DNA of 64,000 bases from contig LUVW01000002.1 of assembly GCA_001661515.1 (NCBI GenBank), forward strand, positions 131,850-195,849. The letters are read 5' to 3'. Every line of letters starts with the position of its first letter. Positions within the stretch are counted from its first letter, which is position 1. The position numbers were made by a program, and so were the translations under genes. Below the pieces are notes generated by a model. That model was not told the origin of the DNA. It did not search any database and was given only the letters and a program-made list of their open reading frames with translations. Of this stretch, positions 57,011 through 64,000 are shown in pieces. Source of the DNA: Capniomyces stellatus (Eukaryota; Kickxellomycota; Harpellomycetes; Harpellales; Legeriomycetaceae).

Positions 57011-60000
57011 TCAAATTTCACCCTCCTCCTTTTCCAAATCGCCACTACCACCACTCTTTTCCTCCAATACGCTGTTTATTGTTGCAGTATTACTCTGGCC
57101 CTCGTCATTTCCATGTTCTTCTTTGATGTTTTCGCCTTCACTTACTTTTCCTCCAACCAGACCAGCATTGTCGGTTGGTTGAGTGTTTGTTCCATCGTCA
57201 TTACGGCCACCCAAATTTGTCTCTGAAGCATCCGCGTCTGTCTCCTTATCCTTTTCAGCAGCACCAGCAGCATCAGCAGCATTAACAGCATCGCCAATTT
57301 TACCCTCCGTGCCGCTTACAGGCTTGTCAGCACTTTTCTCGGTCTCTTCACCCACCTCTCCCTCCTCAATTGCATCATTGCTCAATGAAACACTGCTGCC
57401 CTCATTGCCCAAAGTCTCTTCAGCTGCCACATTTCCGACTTGGTCCAACTCTTCTTTCTCACTGGTCTCTTCAAGTCTATCACCCTCTTTTTCTTCCCCA
57501 TCCTCCTTCCCCTTGCTATCTTGTGCGTTATCCACAGCTTGAACTATTTCCTTCAGCTCTGGATCCTTACCACCACCAATATCAGCAACCACGTTTGCTG
57601 TCCGACCTGCTGCATCCACACCTTCTGAACTTGCAGCAGACTCGACTTTTACAGACTCGACTTTTACAGACCCGACTTTTACAGACTCGACTTTTACAGA
57701 CTCGACTTTTACAGACTCGACTTTTACAGACTCAACTTTTTCTGACTCTTCTTGCTGCTTGGGTTCCTCTTGCTGCTTAGGCTCGGCCTCTGTTGCTTTG
57801 GACTCTGCATCGCTCATCAACACGTTTTCACCAGCAACCTCAGCTTCAACATCCATGTTTGTTTCACCACTTACTTTGCCCTCCTCAACAGCACTTTCCT
57901 CTACAACCATCTCTGGCTTCTCAACTACACTCGGCTGGTCACCTAAACCTACCTTGATTTCTTCATCTTTCAAATCGTTGGCATCTTTTTGCTCATCGGC
58001 TATATCCACATCCATTCCGCTTGTATCCACTACACCCTCCATCGACTCCGACACGTCGCCCTTCGTATCCCCCTTTACCTCTGACTCTGAACCCTGTCCG
58101 CTTGACTCTTTATCCAACTTGACTCCATCCTTCCTTGTTTTTTCCAATAGACTCTCTTGTTCAAAATCTACCTTCTTTGCTACAGAAGGCAAGTTGCTCG
58201 CTGGAAGACCGCTATCTGGCTCAGAAATACCACTATTTTCCCCCTTCAAATCAGTCTTGCTGCTTTCTAAACTCACTGACTGAGCCTCAATTTTATTGGC
58301 CCTAAGTGGACTCCTACTTTCAAGCCTGATCCTCTTTACTCTGGGACTAGGACTAACCATCAGCTTTACGCTTTTACTTTCCTCCCCAACAACCTTTTCC
58401 TTCTCAACCACATGTGTCTCTGCCACTATCTTGTCAACTTCAACTTTTTTATTCTCGGTTTCTTTATTTATTACCTTATCTTCAATCTTATCTTCAATCT
58501 TATCTTCAATCTTATCTTCAATCTTATCTTCAATCTTCTCTTCAATCTTATCTTCAATCTTCTCTTCAATCTTATCTTCAATCTTCTCTTCAATCCTCTC
58601 TTCAATATCCTCATTTACAATATCTTCATTTACAATTTCCTTATTTACAATGTCGCTGCCCTCAACTTTGCCTTTTTCTTTTGTATCTTCCTTTTGTGCT
58701 GCCGCTGTCTCCAGCATTCCCTTGCCAATAACTTTACCGGGGCTAACTCCAATCGGCTCAACAGCCACTCCGGGCAAAACAACCGCTCTTCCTGTACCAT
58801 CAACCCCTATAGTATTCGGCGTGCCTCTGCTGGCTGTGTTTTTGTTATACACAGACTTTGGAGACTCGTAACTCAGGTCGTTGACAACCCTTGACCCCTT
58901 CTTCTCAATCTGCTCTGTTGTCCCCATTGCATCACCATCGTACATCTCATATGATGGAACCACGTGGCTATCCATCATCCTCATAGTCATCCGAACATCC
59001 TTGTTCTTTTCCTCATCTGCCTCTTCATCCCTTTCATGTTCTCTGTCTGACTCCAAAATTGTATCCGGCGGAACCGACTGCATTTGAATACTTGGCGCAT
59101 ACCTCGTCCTCTCCAAGTTCTTGATTACCTGAGTTCTATTGCACACGTAATACCCACAATTAAAACCAGAATTCCAACACCCACCTTTATACATATACAA
59201 ATATTTAATTATTAGCTCATTATCTTCTTACTTTATCCTTTCAAGGTACTTTGCGCTATTCATATTCTCCATATTGCGCGATGGCACGTTTAGCGAGTAA
59301 TCAGGTCCGTAGTAGTCCATGTAGTCGTTCATTGGCAGTTGCTTCTCCATATCCATCCCCACCAAAACTCCCGTTTCATACGCCCATGCTCTCGCCACAT
59401 TTCTAATCGCATACCCTCCTCCTCCAAGAACCAAAGTCGGCAACCCAAACTTTTTTACAAACGAAACACACTTTGCGTGACCCTCCATTGACAAGTTAAA
59501 GCATCCAATCTTATCCCCTGACAACGAATCTGCTCCACACTGCAAGACTATCGCACTTGGCTGGTACCACTCAATTATAGACTGCACAACTGGCTCATAT
59601 ATGCTTTGGTAGCTCTCGTCGTTGATCCCATCTTTCAGTGGAACGTTAACGCTATAGTACTTGCCTTTGCTCTCCCCAATATCCCGCAAATCTCCTGTTC
59701 CTGGAAAAAACTCTCCGTACTTGTGGAATGAACACGTCATTACCCGGTCCGTTGTATAAAACGCCTCCTCAACCCCATCCCCATGATGCACATCAATATC
59801 AATATACAGCACTCTTGAATGGTGGCGAAGCAACTCCAATATTGCTAGAACTATGTCGTTGATATAGCAAAACCCACTAGCCTCGCACTTCTTTGCATGG
59901 TGAAGTCCACCACTCCAATTAATACATATATCCGACAAGTTTCTATTCAATCTAGCTGCTCCCTCCATCGAGCTCCCTGCTGTCAACGAGAAAAAATCAA

Positions 60001-60637
60001 ACATTCCATCGAATACTGGACAATCGTCCTCAACATTATCTGCAAAACCAGCAAATTTCATTACAATATGTTACATTACTTTTCAGACTCAAATTACTCT
60101 TTATTTATTTGCTTTTTCAAGATTCAAATCAAGTTGGATTAAATTGAATTTAATCAAACTGTGCTAAATCAAACCCTCAAAAGTACTTACATTTTGCAAG
60201 CTCTTTTTGGAACCGCCATGCATTGTCAGGCATTACTTTGTACAAGAAATCCACGTAATCATCCGAATGGAACTGTGTCATTTCCTGCTTTGTGGCTGGC
60301 GCTGCTCGATAAATCGACATTTTCTTATACAACCCATAGCTCATCACCAAACTATGCGTCATTCGAATCCGATGTGGCTTCATTGGGTGTCCTGGCCCAT
60401 AATGGAAATTTCCTACATCAGCTATTTGAATTACACATTTTCACACACAACCAACAAAATTACGCGTTTATTTTTGTTTCTCTTGCTTATTTCGTCTCTA
60501 AATCAAAGCCCTTGTAAACAATTAAACGCCCTTATATCCATCGCTTGCTCCAACATTATGTTTACAATAATCAACACGTAACTTAAATCCTGTGACTTAC
60601 GATCGTAAAAGTATGCTACTGTCCTATTGCTAGACAT
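57011..60637 (-). CDS. class I (Rpd3-type) histone deacetylase with a long acidic tail
   Basis: Four exons: 60637-60601, 60412-60191, 60039-59232 and 59135-57011, giving 1063 aa. Removes acetyl groups from histone lysines in corepressor complexes (family knowledge). Catalytic part (1 to about 380): [76 protein letters not shown] with the two active His, [16 protein letters not shown] with zinc-binding Asp and His, [13 protein letters not shown] with the second Asp, and [18 protein letters not shown] with the active Tyr nearby. [30 protein letters not shown] matches the usual Rpd3 end. Normal Rpd3/HDAC1 proteins stop within 50-100 residues of this point. Here the frame goes on for about 640 residues of Glu/Lys/Val/Ser-rich repeats, ending [10 protein letters not shown]. 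The splice from exon 3 to 4 is supported by the conserved sequence across it. Confidence 0.93.
57639..57743 (-). repeat. 15-bp minisatellite in the HDAC tail (VKVES)n
   Basis: About seven copies of a 15-base unit (plus-strand GACTCGACTTTTACA) coding VKVES, with one VKVGS variant. Nearly perfect DNA copies suggest recent expansion. Confidence 0.9.
58475..58607 (-). repeat. 12-bp minisatellite in the HDAC tail (IEDK/IEEK)n
   Basis: About eleven copies of a 12-base unit (plus-strand CTTATCTTCAAT, variant CTTCTCTTCAAT) coding alternating IEDK and IEEK. The pattern would form a charged helix. Confidence 0.9.
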
Positions 60638-61281
60638 TTCACTAAATAGTATAGCGAGATTTTACTGCTCTGTTTTTATTCACACTACTATCTACCGTTT
60701 ATTTCTCTCGCTAATGATTGTAAATCCTAAACCCAAATTCACCAAATCTTTAGAACAGAATCTTTCAATAACATCAATCTTGACTTTATTCGAGTGTTAA
60801 ATATTTAGTATTGGTTTATTTGTCAACTTTTTTTCGACACTTTTCCGTTTTATTGTTTTATTATTTGTTTTTTTTTCTCTTGTTTTTAAAATAGTGCCAA
60901 ATCTTTAGTTTATTTACTTTTTGTTGCTATTTTCAGAAGCCTTATGTTTTTGGTTAACTTATCACCAATCGTTTTACGTGTTCAACTAATTTTATTATCT
61001 CAGAATCCACCCAATAACTTCAACAACAAAAAATTCCCACTTTGTGAATCATCTGTAATTGCCTCTATTCTCGCCTTTCTACTTTGGGATACATTTTCAG
61101 TTTTTTTCTTTTTTATTTTATTTTTATTGAAATTTTGATTGTTTTTTTTTATTTCTTCATATATTTCACAAAAGTAATAATAGTAAAAAAATCAAAGATA
61201 CCAAAATCTGGTCACTCTCTGAACCAATATCTAACAATGCTACTAGAATACAACAACATACAATCCACATCTAGACAACAG
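60638..61281. other. HDAC upstream region / 3' flank of copy D
   Basis: AT-rich; marks the border between the housekeeping block and the right-hand secreted-family cluster. Frames here are T-rich low complexity and not called. Confidence 0.45.
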
Positions 61282-61836
61282 CTAGTCAATCTTGTAAATA
61301 GGTGAGTTCAAACTATAACTACAGTTATTGCTTTTGGGCCTCTCAATCACTGAACTGTTCCCTGGGTTCACAAATTTGGAATTGTAGGCGCTGTATCTAC
61401 CATTGCTGCAGTACTCAACTACAACATAATGGCCCTCATTTGCTACCACCGTTGAGCTGTAATAGCTTTTCTTTTCTCCCCTCAAAAACGGCACAATGCA
61501 ATTGTTTTGCCTCCCCAAACTGTACACATTCTCCAATCCCCTCTTTGCAACAAGACTCCCAACCAGTAAATTTCCGTCTTTTATACACACCTTCTTAAGC
61601 ACAATATCTTCTGCTATACTGTAATTTCCAGCGCCATCGCCTGAGAATGGAATCTGTATATATCCCACTATATCCTTATTCTTTTTGTATGCCTGCATTG
61701 CATCTATCGACTTTACCAATACCTTCACATCACTGGCCCCGCCAAGTTCTTTATAGCCTGGTCTTGGGATTATTGATGCGCTTGCTTTCGAAAACCCAAA
61801 CACCAGGGAAAACGCTAAAATAAACTCGTGCCTCAT
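61282..61836 (-). CDS. small secreted four-cysteine family protein, copy D (intact, divergent)
   Basis: Single exon, 184 aa, ATG at 61836. Signal peptide 1-20 (EFILAFSLVFGFSKASA). Lower identity to copies A and C, but the same order of blocks: KDIVGYIQIPFSGD (54-67), LKKVCIKDGN at Cys84, NNCIVPF at Cys113, GHYVVVEYCSNGRY at Cys143, and ERPKSNNCSYSLNSPI at Cys172. Spacing of the four cysteines is 29, 30 and 29, within one residue of the other intact copies, and no further cysteine is present, so this copy best defines the core. Possible N-glycosylation at N71, N160 and N171. Nothing in the sequence tells the function. Confidence 0.78.
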   Translation of the reverse strand: MRHEFILAFSLVFGFSKASASIIPRPGYKELGGASDVKVLVKSIDAMQAYKKNKDIVGYIQIPFSGDGAGNYSIAEDIVLKKVCIKDGNLLVGSLVAKRGLENVYSLGRQNNCIVPFLRGEKKSYYSSTVVANEGHYVVVEYCSNGRYSAYNSKFVNPGNSSVIERPKSNNCSYSLNSPIYKID

Positions 61837-62619
61837 TATAACTAGCTACTGCGGATATATATCTCTAATTTGATTTTGCTTTAGATATTTTGGAATATTC
61901 TCAAGTGAGGATAATTGCAAGATGTTGAACATTTAGAGTCAAACGGACTCTGCTTTATAGGATGTCGGTTTTAAAAGGGTGAAAAGTATGTTTATTCATG
62001 CAAGACAACACCACTATCATCTTATTAATCAAGTAAGCTAAATGGGCAGTAGCTTAAAAATGTCCAAGATGATGTTAAAAATTATGTTCAAATAGCGGAT
62101 AAACATCTTAATATAACCTCTTTAGCAGACTATACATCTAAATGTATAGCACTTCAGCCCCTAATTTTATGCCTTTGTCTTTTTTTTTTTTAGACACCAT
62201 TCCTTTTAACAGAATTGTTTCTCTACCAAAAGCCTATTTCCCCTTTTATCGATGAATAAAAGCAACCATAAAATTAATAGCAACCGTGAGCTTTGTCGCT
62301 ATTACCACTACCAATAGTACATAACCAGGATTACTCACTAAAATGGTATGCTATTTGTATTTTTGTTGATTAAAACGACACCTCTATTTAGGTTTTGTAT
62401 TGCCATGTTCCTATAAATAAGTTAGATTGTACACACATTAAAGGAATTCGGAGGTCTAAATGGCGTATACTCACTGCACTGCCATAAAAACAATTTAAAA
62501 GTGATTTAAAAGTGACTTTTGGCTCGAGGCTAATAAAGGGGGGAGGAGGAGGTGAAGGGCTAAATGAATTTTTTGATCCATTATATCGAGACAAATTTTG
62601 TAAAATTGCTCCTTTGTGA
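61837..62619. other. intergenic, no gene seen
   Basis: Between copies D and E. The minus-strand frame at 62388-62675 overlaps the end of copy E and is not supported. Confidence 0.4.
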
Positions 62620-63177
62620 TCATCCACTTGCTTTATCGCTAGTATCTCTAACCGGGGCATACAGTAAAAACGCACAATTGTTTTCAGCAGGCTTGTTTAT
62701 GACACGTTCCTTTATGTTTACAAAGCTTTGGTCAATTATGTATTGGTGGTCAACAATTCAAAACCTAACCATTATAAAACATCTTTCAAGTTGTGCGAAT
62801 TCTGCTGTGTGGAAAAAGGATCTCTGCACGTCTTGAAGAGAGAAGTGACAACTTTCAGAATGAAGTGGTTCAAGTTTTGCCGAGTTTATTATTATCTCCT
62901 TGCCATTACTCTTACAGACCTTTTTGTAAAATGCCTCGCTGTAACTACTAGCGTCCAATTCTGTCTCGTCAGCAAATGTTATCTTTATGTAACCCAATAT
63001 TTTCGGATCTGCTGTGTATGGCTCGAGTATATGTATTGCTCTAGATAGAAGTGACAAACTGTTGTATATATGGTACCCTAAAGCTAATTTTTTTGACTCC
63101 AAAAGCTGGTAGATTTCATCCGTCACAAGTGAGTTACATTTAAAAAGAAAAGCAGCAACACGTGAGAAATCTAACAA
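62620..63177 (-). pseudogene. secreted four-cysteine family, copy E (TGA at invariant cysteine, no ATG)
   Basis: One continuous frame from 63177 to the TGA at 62622-62620 carries the whole family pattern: DEIYQLLESKKLALGYHIYNSLSLLSRAI, LEPYTADPKILGYIKITFADE, KKVCKSNGK, SESCHFSL, ERCFIM, then a TGA at 62760-62758. After that stop the same frame continues IVDHQYIIDQSFVN, INKPAENNCAFLLYAPVR. The TGA stands exactly where copies A, B, C, D and F have the third conserved cysteine, so a single TGT/TGC to TGA change explains it. The start is also lost: no in-frame ATG lies between an upstream TAA and the first family block. TGA is used as a normal stop by several genes here, so recoding is unlikely. 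Confidence 0.8.
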
Positions 63178-63836
63178 AATAAATTGTAATTTTTTTTACT
63201 CAAGTGCACCGATAACAACGTCATGGAGGACAACTATTGTATCAGACATCGCCTAACTTAGTCTCCTGATGCCTTTTTTCGTTTATCAAGTGTATTTAAA
63301 AGTGAAAAGCAAAGATAAAATATTTCTTTACAAAAGATATTTTGTAATTTGGGAAACATCAAGTCTTGTATTCGAAACCAACCAACATACCTATTCCTGT
63401 TAACAATTATTGGGTTAGGTCGAAGATAGATAACATCACGAGTGATCAAGGATTCAGGTTTTGAAAGCTGATAATTAAACCGGTTTGATAAAAACAAATA
63501 TTATTGACCTGATTGCAAGTGTACAATACGCATTAACCGGTATCTTGCCGATATTTACTCTCATATCAAATAGGCAGCTAATGTTTATTAAAAAAAAAAT
63601 CCAACATCGATCAAGGTTACTGATTTATCAACAATCGTGGTTTACGAGTAGCGGTTGTTACTTATTGTAATCAGCAACAACCCAGTGTTTGACTTTCAAA
63701 TACACATATTTTGCCTTTTTTTTCGCTGGGACAAGTCTTCAGAAATTGTATTTTGGAAATAATAACTTTTATTGATTTTAATAAATAGATATCTAAACCA
63801 GATCCTAAAAAAAATATTTCTACTAATTTTTAAAGA
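63178..63836. other. intergenic, no gene seen
   Basis: Between copies E and F; short frames at 63258-63497 and 63485-63670 have no family motif. Confidence 0.4.
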
Positions 63837-64000
63837 CTAAGTTGAGACAGCATCGTCAGATCGGATTGGAGCGGATAATGAAAATGCACAGTCTTCCTCG
63901 ACAGGCTTGTTAATGACAGATTTTTTTGTGTCTACAAAGCTATGTTCTACTACGTAATTATTGTCTCTGATGCACATCTTTGTCATTATAAAATATTTTT
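63837..64000 (-). CDS. small secreted four-cysteine family protein, copy F (C-terminal part; cut by window end)
   Basis: The frame entering at 64000 reads YFIMTKMCIRDNNYVVEHSFV, then DTKKSVINKPVEEDCAFSLSAPIR and ends VST with TAG at 63839-63837. It carries the third and fourth family cysteines. The DNA is close to copy C (compare 6355-6478): the TTTTTTGTGTC.ACAAAGCTATGTTCTA core and the TTGTCTCTGATGCACATCTTTGTCATTATAAA core are shared with few differences. The rest of the gene lies beyond the window, so intactness is unknown. Confidence 0.8.
   Translation of the reverse strand, partial: KYFIMTKMCIRDNNYVVEHSFVDTKKSVINKPVEEDCAFSLSAPIRSDDAVST

Noticed and set aside
57183..58894. Plus-strand frames of 105-191 codons
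   Set aside because: Antisense to the HDAC tail; their repeats simply mirror the IEDK and VKVES minisatellites.
63150..63240. A 29-base GT..AG segment that would give copy E an upstream ATG
   Set aside because: It would restore a start, but 29 bases is shorter than any other intron seen here, and the new N-terminus lacks a signal peptide like those of A, C and D.
1..64000. CRISPR array, rRNA, transposon or viral element
   Set aside because: No spaced direct repeats, no rRNA-like sequence, no terminal inverted repeats with a transposase, and no integrase or reverse-transcriptase motifs were seen in any frame.

Overview
The window is nuclear DNA from a fungus. The genes are intron-rich and fungal in type: GT-AG introns mostly of tens to a couple of hundred bases, AT-rich spacers, and single-copy eukaryotic genes on both strands. 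The gene set (a UCS-domain chaperone, a Bet1 SNARE, Mediator subunit 22, SUMO E1, topoisomerase II, Sec31, an Rpd3-type deacetylase), together with a sepiapterin-reductase-like gene and an LPMO-like secreted protein with a YPAPRGN start, suggests an early-diverging, zygomycete-grade lineage, perhaps Kickxellomycotina/Harpellales. That placement is inference; no marker in the window proves it. There are 8 N bases inside a poly-A run at 56852-56859.

Layout. (1) 1-2947 is AT-rich DNA with no supported gene. (2) 2948-6901 is a cluster of a small secreted protein family on the minus strand: two intact genes, one multiply broken copy and one decayed relic. (3) 7927-60637 is a block of mostly conserved housekeeping genes: NOL10/ENP2 (-), UNC-45/SHE4-like UCS chaperone (+), ribokinase (-), an Mpr1-like GNAT acetyltransferase (+), an orphan one-TM protein (-), a weak orphan (-), UBA2 (-, 10 exons), DPM2 (+), SEC31 (+), BET1 (-), RIB7 (-), MED22 (+), a sepiapterin-reductase-like SDR (-), IMP1 (+), TRM11 (+), an ABC-class ATPase (-), an LPMO-like secreted protein (+), TOP2 (+) and an Rpd3-type histone deacetylase with a very long acidic tail (-). 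(4) 61282-64000 returns to the same secreted family as the left end: one intact divergent copy, one copy killed by a TGA at an invariant cysteine, and one copy cut by the window edge.

Most multi-exon models here were assembled by hand from splice sites. For UBA2, NOL10, UNC45, TRM11, the ABC ATPase, HDAC, SEC31, BET1, RIB7, SPR, MED22, IMP1 and DPM2 the exon lengths add up to an exact multiple of three, which supports the boundaries.

The most unusual content is the secreted four-cysteine family at both edges, which I do not recognise as any named family. Its intact members keep four cysteines spaced 29-30, 29-30 and 28-29 residues apart, and its copies range from intact to relic. Other points of interest are the ~700-residue acidic repeat tail on the HDAC, a switch from G-ending to C-ending codons partway through the longest genes (SEC31, TOP2, more weakly UNC45), a DPM2 first coding exon that is only the ATG, a GC-AG intron in RIB7, and an LPMO-like protein without the N-terminal histidine.
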